Shown here: piece after piece, positions 1 to 8,324 of the stretch | Layout: each line of letters begins with the position of its first letter | Position numbering within the stretch: the stretch's first letter is position 1 | DNA from: Faecalicatena absiana | GTDB taxonomy: Bacteria; Bacillota; Bacilli; Lactobacillales; Lactobacillaceae | Assembly: GCA_017309015.1 (NCBI GenBank) | Contig: JAEDAG010000003.1 | Coordinates: 1-64,000 of the forward strand | Length of the DNA stretch: 64,000 nt | Direction: 5' to 3' | Translations under genes and position numbers: made by a program | Notes under the pieces: generated by a model | Told to the model about the DNA's origin: nothing | What the model saw: only the letters and a program-made list of their open reading frames with translations | Database searches by the model: none

Positions 1-115
1 GCGAATTGACTTCGCTTATTTGTTTGGATTCAAGTAAACTTGAACCCGCACACTGCGAAACTTTGTTCAGTTTTCAAAGTACCAACTTGTTGCTCGCCTT
101 TCGGCGACGCAACGT
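1..115 (-). other. Leader of an rRNA operon (16S gene outside window)
   Basis: On the minus strand this stretch carries CTTTGAAAACTGAACAAAG (61-79), the sequence that usually sits between the rRNA promoters and 16S in lactobacilli. A small GC hairpin lies at about 92-110. Two strong promoters point toward it from 121-243. No rRNA body is inside the window, so the 16S gene must start to the left of base 1. That is inference from the leader. Confidence 0.75.
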
Positions 116-120
116 TTTAT

Positions 121-149
121 ATCTTACTCACTTGTTGAGAATTTGTCAA
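121..149 (-). promoter_or_regulatory. rRNA promoter P2
   Basis: Minus strand TTGACA (144-149), a 17-nt spacer and TAAGAT (121-126). It reads leftward into the rRNA leader. This is the promoter nearer the rRNA genes of a tandem pair. Confidence 0.8.
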
Positions 150-215
150 CAAGCTTTTTGATTTATTTTTTCACGCCTCCGTGAGACCTTCGTGTCTCGC
201 GCGGCAACAAATATT

Positions 216-243
216 AGTATACTCATGATCTTCCGTTCGTCAA
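216..243 (-). promoter_or_regulatory. rRNA promoter P1
   Basis: Minus strand TTGACG (238-243), a 16-nt spacer and TATACT (216-221). It lies about 95 bp upstream of P2 and has the same direction. Tandem promoters are normal for rRNA operons. The stretch from 244 to 541 holds no convincing gene, only AT-rich sequence and a weak TACAAT box before the ROK kinase. Confidence 0.75.
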
Positions 244-541
244 ATTTGCGATTTCATTCGGATCAATGAGTATACGCCAGGAAGCGTTGTGTTCGCAAGT
301 GCCTGGGACAGGCTTGGATTCGTTAAGCTTTCTCCCATAGTCTGGTGTTTTTTCTGTAAAATAGTTCGGAAAAAGGTCAAAAAGCGGATTAAAAAAAGGC
401 AAATTTTTTACAAAAAAATCCAACCAGATCAAAAAACGCCGCTTTTCGGCCAAGAGCTGGCCTGGAATTTTGCGGCGGGCTTGGTTACAATAAGAGCAGT
501 TTAACCGCTTACAGAAATAGACAGAAAGCAAGGGAAGCAAC

Positions 542-1438
542 ATGAGCGACAAGTATTTGGCAATTGACATTGGCGGCACCAACCTGAAGTACGGCCTGCT
601 TGACCGGTCGGGCCAGCTGCTGGAGCATGACAAGGAGGCAACGCCAAGCAGCAATTTGGATGACTTTTGGCAGGCGGTGCGGGCCATCATCGCCAAGTAC
701 CAAGGACAGATCCGCGGCGTGGCCTTCTCCGCGCCAGGCAAGATCGACCTCAAGACCTGCACGGTCCACTTTGGCGGGGCCCTGCCTTTTTTGGATGGGT
801 TGAACGTCGCCAGCCGCGTTCATGAAGACTTCCCGGACCTGGCCGTGGCAATTGAAAACGACGGCAAGGCCGCGGCTTTGGCTGAATACTGGATGGGCAA
901 CCTGGCTGGCAAAAAGAACTGCGCGGCCCTGATCCTGGGCACTGGCGTTGGCGGCGGGATCATTTTAAACGGGCAACTGCTCCACGGCGCCCACTTTCAA
1001 GCTGGCGAGCTCAGCTTCATGCTGGCCGCGCGCGATCAGCCAACTATGAATGGGGCGGTCTGCTCCGCGGTCGGCATGATCCGCCAGGTCAATGAAGCCT
1101 GCGGGGCGGAAGACCTGACCGACGGGCTGGCCGCTTTTGCCAAGATCAACGCCGGCGACGCCCAAGCCACGGAAATTTTCGACCGCTATTGCAGTGACCT
1201 CGCTAAGATGGTGCTGAACATCCAGTCGGTCGTTGACCTGTCAGACTACGTCTTCGGCGGCGGGATCAGTGCCCAGTCGGCCCTGCTGCCCGGCATCCAG
1301 CGCCAATACGACCAATTGGTAAAGAGCAGCCCCATCATCGAAAAGACCCTGACCAAGCCGCGCTTTGCCCTGGCCAAGTTTGGCAATGACGCCAACCTCT
1401 ACGGGGCCGTGTACAATCTGCTGCTCGCCACTAGATGA
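542..1438 (+). CDS. ROK-family sugar kinase
   Basis: This 298-residue cytoplasmic kinase probably phosphorylates a hexose or a beta-glucoside. The N-terminal phosphate-binding motif IDIGGTNLKYG (residues about 8-18) and the second glycine loop ILGTGVGGGI (about 130-139) define the ROK/ASKHA fold. The Cys-rich zinc motif found in many ROK glucokinases and repressors is absent after the HFQAGE segment, as in BglK-like kinases, and there is no N-terminal HTH, so this is an enzyme rather than a repressor. ATG 542 is preceded by AAGGGAAG. The gene stands alone and ends in a strong terminator. Substrate cannot be decided from sequence. Confidence 0.85.
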   Translation: MSDKYLAIDIGGTNLKYGLLDRSGQLLEHDKEATPSSNLDDFWQAVRAIIAKYQGQIRGVAFSAPGKIDLKTCTVHFGGALPFLDGLNVASRVHEDFPDLAVAIENDGKAAALAEYWMGNLAGKKNCAALILGTGVGGGIILNGQLLHGAHFQAGELSFMLAARDQPTMNGAVCSAVGMIRQVNEACGAEDLTDGLAAFAKINAGDAQATEIFDRYCSDLAKMVLNIQSVVDLSDYVFGGGISAQSALLPGIQRQYDQLVKSSPIIEKTLTKPRFALAKFGNDANLYGAVYNLLLATR

Positions 1439-1440
1439 CA

Positions 1441-1474
1441 AAAAGCAGCCAGCTCACGCGAGCTGGCTGCTTTT
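1441..1474. terminator. Bidirectional intrinsic terminator
   Basis: A 14-bp perfect stem, AAAAGCAGCCAGCT / AGCTGGCTGCTTTT, with a 6-nt loop and T-runs on both strands. It serves the ROK kinase (+) and the small membrane protein gene (-). Confidence 0.9.
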
Positions 1475-1509
1475 CTTTTATCTTTTTTATTTTTCTTCTG
1501 TCTGCTTCA

Positions 1510-1695
1510 CTAGACATTCAGTTGCAAGATCAGGTACATCCCCAGGCTAAGGAGTCCCGCCCCCACCAGGAGGCCGGTCCAAGAGACGACCTTCAGCAGC
1601 TTGCCACCTTTTCGTTTCTTCAAGGCCTTGTCGCTCGAGGCCAAAACCAGGCCGATAACCGACACGACGACCAAAGCTATCGCAATCAATGCCAT
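1510..1695 (-). CDS. Small two-segment membrane protein
   Basis: About 61 residues. The start chosen is the ATG at 1695 (MALIAIALVVVSVIG), which has GGAG 8 nt upstream, rather than a TTG seven codons earlier. Two hydrophobic segments (about residues 3-20 and 38-55) flank a basic loop, KALKKRKGGKLLK, giving a hairpin with the loop probably in the cytoplasm. No family is recognised. It is monocistronic and ends at the shared terminator. Function is unknown. Confidence 0.6.
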   Translation of the reverse strand: MALIAIALVVVSVIGLVLASSDKALKKRKGGKLLKVVSWTGLLVGAGLLSLGMYLILQLNV

Positions 1696-1954
1696 TTCCC
1701 ACTCTCCATCTCTCAAGTAGTTAACACTTTTGCTCTAGCTCTAGTATACGCTTTTCGTCTTGTATTAGTTATCTATACGCTGTTTTTATTTATTTTTCTA
1801 TATCCAACTTATTCAATATCTATATTTAATTCTGCTTTCCCTCTGGCTCTTCGTTGCTGGTCTGAGTCTATTCCCCCGTTTTGACTATATCTCTTTTTAA
1901 TAATTTACAGTTACATCAAATACATCTAAAAATACATCACAATTTTTGGCCATT

Positions 1955-2851
1955 TTACTTGCCTGCCTGGTACAGGTCCTTGACCACTGAATTCGGAATT
2001 ACGAACTTCAGGCTGCCCATGGACATTGGCGCAACAACCCCTTGGTCAAAAGCAATCACCAGCTGGTCTTGCTGGTTGAAGTAGAACTGCTGCTTGTTCT
2101 TAATCCGGCTGAAGCCGTCCGGATCGCCGTCAGCCTTGATGAAGTAGGACTTGTTCTTGTCCTTCTTCATGGCTGCCCGCATCTGGGAAATGATGTTCTC
2201 GCTGATTGCCTGTTGCCAGCGGCTGCCTGCCTTAAACAAATCTGCCAGCTCGACCCGCTTGCCGGTCTGCTTGCTCAAGACGTAATACTTGTTCGTCTCA
2301 GCTGAATCAGCCTGGATTTCCGTAGCCGTCAGGCGCACCGTGTACCACTTCTTCGTGTTGGCCACCACGCTGGTCTTGACCGTGACTGACTTGTAGCCCT
2401 TGGACTTTAAGGACTGCTTGAACTGGCTCACCAGTTTGTCCGTTTCCGCCGTGATCTCCCGGTTGATGCTCTTGGCGGCCTTGTTGGCCTGCTTTTGGGC
2501 TTGGTCGTTTTCCGTCCCCGTCACCTCCACATGCGAGGCGGAAATCTTGGCTTCCTGCTTCTTCCCGTGATAGGAATAGTCGCGGAAGGTCACCAGCTTG
2601 AAGTAGGCCCCGATCCCTGGAATCTTCGCCATTGCCTGCGCCACTTGCGGCGAACTGTTTGGCAGCGCCACGCTGAGCATGGCCAGAGCGGCCAGGGCAC
2701 CGATTACGCTGACGAAATTGCGCCGGAAGCCCGGCTTCTTGTAAAGCGGCAGCGGCTTGGCTGCGGGCTTTTTGCCTCTTTGCTCCTGGGCCTCAGCGAT
2801 AAATTCCGGCTTGATCCCGCTCATTGCATCCATTAAGTCTTGCTTGTTCAT
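1955..2851 (-). CDS. RsiV-like transmembrane anti-sigma factor
   Basis: About 298 residues. A cytoplasmic N-terminus (about 1-45) is followed by one membrane segment (VSVIGALAALAMLSVALP, about 47-64) and an extracellular domain. The last part (KYYVLSKQTGKRVELADLF to the end) has the look of the DUF3298 domain of Bacillus RsiV. The ATG at 2851 is chosen because GAGGGAA precedes it; an upstream TTG would lie on the ribosome site. It lies 18 nt behind an ECF sigma gene, the usual sigma/anti-sigma arrangement. In Bacillus, RsiV binds lysozyme and is then cleaved to free SigV. A similar envelope-stress role is inferred. Confidence 0.8.
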   Translation of the reverse strand: MNKQDLMDAMSGIKPEFIAEAQEQRGKKPAAKPLPLYKKPGFRRNFVSVIGALAALAMLSVALPNSSPQVAQAMAKIPGIGAYFKLVTFRDYSYHGKKQEAKISASHVEVTGTENDQAQKQANKAAKSINREITAETDKLVSQFKQSLKSKGYKSVTVKTSVVANTKKWYTVRLTATEIQADSAETNKYYVLSKQTGKRVELADLFKAGSRWQQAISENIISQMRAAMKKDKNKSYFIKADGDPDGFSRIKNKQQFYFNQQDQLVIAFDQGVVAPMSMGSLKFVIPNSVVKDLYQAGK

Positions 2852-2869
2852 GGTCTGTTCCCTCAACTT

Positions 2870-3421
2870 TTATAAATACTTTTTCTTTTTCAACTCTGTT
2901 CCCAGTTTCTGCCGCATCCGGTAAAGGGCCGTCTTGATGCTGGACTCCGTAGCACCATTGGCGGCCGCGATATCCGCGATCGCGTCCATGTAAAAATACC
3001 GGCGAACGAAGATAATCCGCTTGTCCTTTGGCAATTGGGCCAAAAAGTCATTGATCGTGGCCGTGAGCTCGCTGGCCTCAATTTTGACCTCAGCCTGCTC
3101 GTCAGCCATGTCCCCCAGCTCATCCAAGGCCAGGGCGTACTTGGCCCCCGCCCGCTTTTGCCGGCCAGCGGCCCGCAGCATGTTGATCGCCCCGTTTCTG
3201 GTGATCTTGCCCAAGTAGGCCAGGAGGCTGCGGGGCTTTTGCGGCGGGATCGTATCCCAGGCCTTGAGCCAGGTGTCGTTGACGCACTCCTTGACGTCTT
3301 CGGCATCCCCCAGGATATTGCGGGCAATCGCGGCGCAGTAAGCGCCGTATTCCGCCTCGCTCTTTGCCAGGGCCCGCTCGTCTCTGGCAAAGAACAAGCT
3401 GATTATCTCCGTCTCTTGCAT
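2870..3421 (-). CDS. ECF-type RNA polymerase sigma factor
   Basis: 183 residues, the usual size for an extracytoplasmic-function sigma factor. Region 2 includes DAEDVKECVNDTWLKAWDTI (about 39-58), which binds core polymerase and the -10 element. Region 4 ends with the helix-turn-helix IADIAAANGATESSIKTALY (about 148-167), which reads the -35. The acidic linker between them is short. The gene is first in a two-gene operon with its membrane anti-sigma. A candidate self-recognised promoter lies just upstream. It most resembles the SigV group by context; the precise ECF class was not tested. Confidence 0.88.
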   Translation of the reverse strand: MQETEIISLFFARDERALAKSEAEYGAYCAAIARNILGDAEDVKECVNDTWLKAWDTIPPQKPRSLLAYLGKITRNGAINMLRAAGRQKRAGAKYALALDELGDMADEQAEVKIEASELTATINDFLAQLPKDKRIIFVRRYFYMDAIADIAAANGATESSIKTALYRMRQKLGTELKKKKYL

Positions 3422-3472
3422 GTCAATCCATCCTTTTCATGATTTAGAGGCTTTTTTCGTCCTCTACCAATA

Positions 3473-3499
3473 TAGACAACATTTTTTCGGAAAGGTTAC
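3473..3499 (-). promoter_or_regulatory. Candidate autoregulated ECF promoter
   Basis: On the minus strand GTAACC (3494-3499) and GTCTA (3473-3477) are separated by 16 nt. This is the AAC ... GTC pattern of ECF promoters, and SigV-type promoters end in CGTCTA. It lies about 50 nt before the sigma gene start. Downstream, at about 3446-3466, TAGAGG and CCTCTA arms form a small hairpin in the 5' leader. Confidence 0.5.
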
Positions 3500-3529
3500 G
3501 CTTTTTGCAAAATATTTTCAAAGGGCACA

Positions 3530-3553
3530 AAAAAAGAGGACCTAAGTCCTCTT
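3530..3553 (-). terminator. serS terminator
   Basis: AAGAGGAC / GTCCTCTT stem with a CTAA loop, followed on the minus strand by seven T. It lies just past the serS stop codon. Confidence 0.9.
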
Positions 3554-3578
3554 CTTTGATATTTGCATCGTTGGCCAA

Positions 3579-4886
3579 TTAGTGCCACTTGACTTCTGGA
3601 GTAATCTTCTTCATGCCGTGCATGTAAGGTACCAAAGCGTCTGGAACGGTAATCGTGCCGTCTTCGTTTTGGTAGTTTTCCAAGATAGCGGCAACCGTCC
3701 GCCCAACAGCCAGACCTGACCCGTTCAAAGTGTGGGTCAGCTTGACCTTGCCGTCTTCGTCGCGGTAGCGGATTTGCGCGCGGCGGGCTTGGAAGTCAGT
3801 ACAGTTGGAGCATGATGAGATTTCACGGTAAGTGTCTTGGTATGGCAGCCAGACTTCCAGGTCGTAGGTCTTGGCTGAAGTGAAGGAGGCGTCGCCAGTT
3901 GACAAGGCAACGACGCGGTATGGCAGACCCAGCTTTTGCAGCAGGTGTTCAGCGTTGTGGGTCAGCTTTTCCAATTCCTTCCATGATTCTTCTGGCTTAA
4001 CGACCTTGACCATTTCAACCTTGCGGAATTCGTGCATTCTGATCAAGCCCCGGGTGTCACGGCCAGCTGAGCCGGCTTCTGATCTGAAGGCTGGTGACAA
4101 GGCAGTCACGTTGATTGGCAATTGCTTGCCGTCAATGATGTCGCCTCTGAAGTAGTTGACCAATGGCACTTCAGCGGTTGGGATCAGGGTCAGGTTCCGT
4201 GGCACTTCTGGGTCGTCGTTTTCAACGATGGTGTAGACGTCTTCAGTAAACTTCGGGAATTGGCCAGTCCCTTGCATTGAGTCGTTGTTGACCAAAGTTG
4301 GCGGAATCACTTCCGTGTAGCCTTCGGCAGTGTTCTCATCCAGGAAGTAGTTGTAAACGGCCCGTTCAAGCAGGGCGCCGGCCCCCTTGTAGTAGACGAA
4401 GCGGGCAGCTGAGACCTTAGCGGCAGCATCCCAGTCCAAGATGTTCAAATCTGCCCCCAAGTCCCAGTGCGCCTTTGGCGCGAAGTCAAACTTTCTTGGC
4501 TTGCCCCAGCGGCGAACTTCCTCGTTGTAGCTGTCATCAGGACCGATTGGGTCTGAGTCAGCTGGGAAGTTTGGCAGGCGCAGCATGATGTATTCTTGCT
4601 TTTCAGCCAGGTCTTCGATTTCCGCGTCAAGCTGCTTGATCTTAGCCCCGACTTCACGCATGCTGGCGATTGCCTCGCTGGCGTCTTCCTTGTTGCGCTT
4701 GGCTTCAGCGATTTTCTTTGAGACGTTGTTTCTTTCTGCCTTCAAGTTTTCGCTTTGCACCATCGCGTCACGGCGCTTGGCGTCGATAGCAACGACTTCG
4801 TCCAATTCTTCTGGCTTAATGCCACGCGTAGCCAGCTTTTTCTTTGCCCAGTCAAGATTTTCTCTGATGACCTTAATATCCAGCAT
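3579..4886 (-). CDS. serS: Seryl-tRNA synthetase
   Basis: 435 residues, full length. It charges tRNA-Ser with serine in the cytoplasm. An N-terminal coiled-coil arm (about 30-105, rich in Lys/Glu/Ala) binds the long variable arm of tRNA-Ser. The class II core follows, with motif 2 in [20 protein letters not shown] and motif 3 in [20 protein letters not shown]. The start is [10 protein letters not shown], the standard N-terminus. A T-box leader controls it, so expression should rise when tRNA-Ser is uncharged. Confidence 0.98.
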   Translation of the reverse strand: MLDIKVIRENLDWAKKKLATRGIKPEELDEVVAIDAKRRDAMVQSENLKAERNNVSKKIAEAKRNKEDASEAIASMREVGAKIKQLDAEIEDLAEKQEYIMLRLPNFPADSDPIGPDDSYNEEVRRWGKPRKFDFAPKAHWDLGADLNILDWDAAAKVSAARFVYYKGAGALLERAVYNYFLDENTAEGYTEVIPPTLVNNDSMQGTGQFPKFTEDVYTIVENDDPEVPRNLTLIPTAEVPLVNYFRGDIIDGKQLPINVTALSPAFRSEAGSAGRDTRGLIRMHEFRKVEMVKVVKPEESWKELEKLTHNAEHLLQKLGLPYRVVALSTGDASFTSAKTYDLEVWLPYQDTYREISSCSNCTDFQARRAQIRYRDEDGKVKLTHTLNGSGLAVGRTVAAILENYQNEDGTITVPDALVPYMHGMKKITPEVKWH

Positions 4887-4904
4887 TTAATAACCTCCGA
4901 TAAA

Positions 4905-5110
4905 TAAAAAAAGCCGACTCGTCCCTTGCTTGGGACGAATCGGCGCACGGTTCGCGGTACCACCCAGTTTCAGCCCGCGCCAGGCGCGGACCGCACTTTG
5001 ACCGGCGATAACGGTGCCGCGGCCGTGCAACTATTAATTGCCCACACTAAATGAAATCTGGAAGCGACCGTCATCCGCTCTCAGCCTGCGCGGACTCTCT
5101 GTCAGTGGTC
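4905..5110 (-). promoter_or_regulatory. T-box riboswitch upstream of serS
   Basis: Read on the minus strand, stem I opens with AGAGAGTCCGC. The antiterminator T-box sequence TGGGTGGTACCGCG lies at 4953-4966. A terminator stem, GCCGATTCGTCCC / GGGACGAGTCGGC (4913-4944), is followed by a T-run. A UCA serine triplet occurs in the region where the specifier is expected, but the loop was not folded. Uncharged tRNA-Ser should stabilise the antiterminator. Confidence 0.92.
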
Positions 5111-5128
5111 TTAGGATTTCGTGTTTGT

Positions 5129-5644
5129 CTATATTCTATGCCATTGCGTTGCTTTTAGCAAATAATACTTGGCGGAAAAATTAAAAAAAGGTGGTATTTT
5201 CCGGTAGTCGACTTCATATTTTTCAGTGAAGCCAAATTTTCGCAATAATTTCTGCGGCTTGAGGTTGCCGTCGTAGCAGCCCGCCCAGACTTCCTGCAAG
5301 TGCAGGTCGGCAAAGGCAAAGCGCAGAATCAGGTCCAGGCTCTCCGTCATGTAGCCCTGCCCCTCTGCTTTCTCATCCAGCAGAAAGCCTACTTCCATGG
5401 AGACCAGATCTCTTTGGTAGAGCTCAATCAAGCCAATTGGCCGGTCGCTGCCGTTCTTGCAGATGGCATAGGAATAAGGTCGGCATTGGTACTGGCGCAC
5501 GGCCTGCTTGGCCTGGCCCAGGTTCTGGTACTGGGCAAAGCCAGCCAGGTCGTGGTAGCGGGAATTTTGCCCCCATTCCAAAAGCTTGGCCGCGTCGCTG
5601 TCTTCAAAGGGGCGCAGGTACACTCTTTCTCCTTGCATCATCAT
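5129..5644 (-). CDS. GNAT-family N-acetyltransferase (RimJ/SpeG-like)
   Basis: About 171 residues. It begins MMMQGERVYLRPFEDSD, the usual opening of acetyltransferases of the RimJ/RimL type, and contains an acetyl-CoA loop region around LDEKAEGQGYMTESLDLIL. The first ATG (5644) overlaps the stop of the upstream VTT gene as ATGA; two further ATG codons follow directly, so the exact start is uncertain by one or two residues. Translational coupling with the VTT gene is likely. The substrate may be a protein N-terminus or a polyamine; this cannot be decided. Confidence 0.8.
   Translation of the reverse strand: MMMQGERVYLRPFEDSDAAKLLEWGQNSRYHDLAGFAQYQNLGQAKQAVRQYQCRPYSYAICKNGSDRPIGLIELYQRDLVSMEVGFLLDEKAEGQGYMTESLDLILRFAFADLHLQEVWAGCYDGNLKPQKLLRKFGFTEKYEVDYRKIPPFFNFSAKYYLLKATQWHRI
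5133..5161 (-). promoter_or_regulatory. Probable serS promoter
   Basis: Minus strand TTGCTA (5156-5161), 17 nt, TAGAAT (5133-5138). It lies inside the last codons of the acetyltransferase gene and feeds the T-box leader. Confidence 0.6.
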
Positions 5645-6246
5645 TTGCCCACCAGCTTCAGCAGCCAGCGCGAGCCGTAGACCAGACCCAGGCTGTAGGC
5701 CGCGATGGTCCAGGGCTTGCACAGGACGATAATCCAAAAGTAGGTCCAAGGCTTCATCTCCGTCAAGCCCGCCAAAAGGCACAAGAGGTCATCCGGCGCG
5801 ACCGGGGCCAGGATGGCAATCGCGAAGAACCAGTTGAACTGCTTTTGGTTCTTGGTCCACTTGGCGTACTTGTCCAGGCTCTCTTGGCTCACGATATGGA
5901 GGATAAAAGCCTTCCCGTAGTAGCGGGCCAGAAAGAAGTTGATCAAGGAGCCGATGACGATCCCGATGTAGTTATAAATGAAGCCGGGAATCGCGCCGAA
6001 GAAGACCACCCCGCCCAAAAGGGAGATGCCGCCGGGGATGATCGGGACCACGACCTGGATGATCTGGATCAAAACGAAGACGACCGGACCCACGACTTTC
6101 TTATTGGCCAGGTAGGCCTCCATCTTGGCCTCGCTGGAAAAGATGCCCAGCTTGTACCAGTAGATGCACAGGATCACGATGATGATTGAGGAGACCACGG
6201 TCAAAATATTGATCAGTTTCCGGGTCTGTTGGTTTGACAGGCGCAT
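5641..6246 (-). CDS. VTT-domain (DedA/TVP38-like) membrane protein
   Basis: About 201 residues with about five membrane segments. The core has the SNARE-associated/VTT pattern: VVPIIPGGISLLGGVVFFG in the middle and a re-entrant LAPVAPDDLLCLLAGLT near the end. The start at 6246 (MRLSNQQTRK) has AGAAGGGGG at good distance; the ATG two codons earlier abuts it. DedA-superfamily proteins flip or transport lipid carriers in the membrane. It shares an overlapping junction with the acetyltransferase gene. Confidence 0.85.
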   Translation of the reverse strand: MRLSNQQTRKLINILTVVSSIIIVILCIYWYKLGIFSSEAKMEAYLANKKVVGPVVFVLIQIIQVVVPIIPGGISLLGGVVFFGAIPGFIYNYIGIVIGSLINFFLARYYGKAFILHIVSQESLDKYAKWTKNQKQFNWFFAIAILAPVAPDDLLCLLAGLTEMKPWTYFWIIVLCKPWTIAAYSLGLVYGSRWLLKLVGK

Positions 6247-6476
6247 AGGCATCCCCCTTCTGCTTGCTTTTGGCTATTCAATGATAATATAGCACACTGA
6301 TGCCCGTTTTTCTTAAAAGGAATTTTAGCAGAAGCTTACTGTCCACGGGCTTTTTGGCCAATTCTTAACCAAATCTTCCTTTTTGCCGCAAGTAAAAATA
6401 ACTGCATTCAGGGCCGTGCTTTTATGAAATTTAGTATATAATAATTTACAGAAAAACAAGTTCAAGGAAAGGATCG

Positions 6477-7271
6477 ATGACAATGGTAGTCACTAGAAAA
6501 AACGTGCTTTATGACCCGCAAAAGGGCCTGAAAACAGACATCTACTATCCCAACGATACCAGCTCCCAGACCAAGATCTTGATCTTCTGGCACGGGGGCG
6601 GCTGGTTCCGCGGCAGCAAGGACAGCGTCCGTGACGTGGGGATCGACCTGGCCAATGCCGGCTTCATGACTTTCGTGCCTGACTACAGCCTGGCGCCGGC
6701 CAGCCACTTCCCAGCTGCCCATTACGACGCGGTCCACTTCGTCCAGTGGCTCCTTGAATCAGAATACACGGATGAAGACGACCAGCAGCACATCGCCCAG
6801 ATCGGGTCCAGCGTTGGCGGGACGATGGCCTTGAAATTGGCAGGCTTGTACGGTTTTCCGACCATCACTTGGTCAGCCCCGCTTGACTACTCCAGCTGGA
6901 TGGCCAAGCACCCGGACGTCACCCCATCCTTCCATGCCAAGGAAGAATTGGGCTTGACCAAGCCCCAGGCGATCAATGATGCTTTTTACAAGTACTTTGT
7001 CCTGACCTATGCCGGCACGCAGGATCCAGCCGTCTTGGAAAAAATGGACGCCGCCAGCTATGACTATGGTGCCTTAGGCAAGCTGCTCATGTTCAATTCG
7101 GTGGCGGAATTGACCAGCTTGGACAGCGTTTATGAGTTTAGCGAATTCCTGGCTGGCGCGGGCCACCAGGTCGACTTGGCCATCCTGCCGGGACACGGCC
7201 ACGCCATGGACTATGGGCGCGACTACTTGAAGGAAAGCATCATCTACCTCAGCCGGGCGATCGACCTTTAA
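6477..7271 (+). CDS. Alpha/beta hydrolase of the HSL type
   Basis: 264 residues, no signal peptide. The oxyanion loop HGGGW (about 39-43), the nucleophile elbow GSSVGG (about 112-117, Ser in GxSxG) and the late His in PGHGHAMDYG (about 240-249) fit a carboxylesterase of the hormone-sensitive lipase family. AAGGAAAGG precedes ATG 6477. It lies 67 nt before an Rgg-like regulator gene in the same direction, possibly one operon. The physiological ester is unknown. Confidence 0.85.
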   Translation: MTMVVTRKNVLYDPQKGLKTDIYYPNDTSSQTKILIFWHGGGWFRGSKDSVRDVGIDLANAGFMTFVPDYSLAPASHFPAAHYDAVHFVQWLLESEYTDEDDQQHIAQIGSSVGGTMALKLAGLYGFPTITWSAPLDYSSWMAKHPDVTPSFHAKEELGLTKPQAINDAFYKYFVLTYAGTQDPAVLEKMDAASYDYGALGKLLMFNSVAELTSLDSVYEFSEFLAGAGHQVDLAILPGHGHAMDYGRDYLKESIIYLSRAIDL

Positions 7272-7338
7272 GGCAACCCCAAATATCAGCAAGCGTCAAA
7301 CCAAAATACCAGCGAAGAATCAAAGAGAATCTGCCAAT

Positions 7339-8199
7339 ATGATCAACATCGAAAAATTCATCAAGACCCGCAAAAGCCTGGGTCTTTCCCAAACCGACCT
7401 TTGCCACGGCGTCTGCACCCAGTCAACCTTAAGCAAGTTTGAAAACAACGGCCAGGTGCCTTCATTTAAAATCCTCAAGCAGCTCTGCGACCGGATGAAC
7501 ATCTCCCTTGCCGACATCATGATGACCAGCAAGGAAAGCGCCATGGCCCAAAAGATGTTCGACGCCGACTTCTGCTTCATCACCTACGACTACGAGCAGA
7601 TCCGCAAGCTGCTCAAGCAGGTCAACCCCAAGAAGCTGGCCGACCGCCAAGATGAGCTCCACTACAACTACTTGGCCGGGCAGCTGGCCTTGGACGGCGA
7701 CCACGACGACGTGTCCGCCCTCTACTACTTCAACGCCATTTTGACCACGCCCAACCTTAAGGCCAACAACATTTACCGCCTGTTGGCCCTGAAGGGCTGC
7801 AGCCAGGTCTACGCCAGCCAGAATGACCTGGACAAGGCCTCCTACTACTTTGACCAGATCCTCCCCCAAATCAAGAAAGTCGAGATCAAGGACAGCCTGA
7901 CCCAATTGCAGGTCATGTCGGTTTTGACGGCCGCTGGCGAATTCTATGGGGATATCAAGCAGTACAGTCACGCTGACGACCTCCTGAACTACGCCTACCA
8001 AGTTGCCTCAGGCCACCACGCCGTCTACTTCGTGGCCCGCGTCCTGCTGCAGCTGGCCGTCAACGACCTGGCCCAGGGGCGGCCCAAGCAGCTGGCCAGG
8101 CAGCACGCCAGTGATGCCATGGCTTTTGCCCGCTTGAACCATAATGAGGTCGTCCTGGAAAAAGGACGCGAGCTCCTGGACCAGCTGCAAGCCGGATAA
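7339..8199 (+). CDS. Rgg/RRNPP-type transcriptional regulator
   Basis: 286 residues. An N-terminal XRE helix-turn-helix (about 6-60; RKSLGLSQTDLCHGVCTQSTLSKFENN) is followed by helical repeats of TPR type to the end. This is the layout of peptide-sensing RRNPP regulators (Rgg, PlcR, PrgX). No small peptide gene with a secretion signal was seen within a few hundred bases on either side, so the ligand, if any, is not encoded nearby. It may regulate the hydrolase gene upstream. A terminator closes the unit. Confidence 0.8.
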   Translation: MINIEKFIKTRKSLGLSQTDLCHGVCTQSTLSKFENNGQVPSFKILKQLCDRMNISLADIMMTSKESAMAQKMFDADFCFITYDYEQIRKLLKQVNPKKLADRQDELHYNYLAGQLALDGDHDDVSALYYFNAILTTPNLKANNIYRLLALKGCSQVYASQNDLDKASYYFDQILPQIKKVEIKDSLTQLQVMSVLTAAGEFYGDIKQYSHADDLLNYAYQVASGHHAVYFVARVLLQLAVNDLAQGRPKQLARQHASDAMAFARLNHNEVVLEKGRELLDQLQAG

Positions 8200-8213
8200 T
8201 AAGCATATAATCT

Positions 8214-8273
8214 GGGAAACTCTAACGAATAAAAAAGGCTTCTAGAAGTGATAAAACTTCTGGAAGCCTTTTT
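8214..8273. repeat. Dispersed repeat copy 1, forming a terminator
   Basis: A GGAAACTCTAACGAAT segment is followed by an AAGGCTTCTAGAAGT / ACTTCTGGAAGCCTT-like hairpin and a T-run. A near-identical unit, including the flank before the hairpin, lies at 31743-31805. It terminates the Rgg gene. Confidence 0.8.
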
Positions 8274-8324
8274 CGATTGTCCTAAGTCAATGCCTTAACT
8301 TAATGACACTGAGTTTTTTCTTGC

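Noticed and set aside
289-504. 71-codon frame upstream of the ROK gene
   Set aside because: Poor codon use, no ribosome site and no family. It lies in AT-rich promoter sequence.
7200-7340. Signal peptide gene for the Rgg-like regulator
   Set aside because: No short frame with a ribosome site and hydrophobic or proline-rich ending was found here or just downstream.
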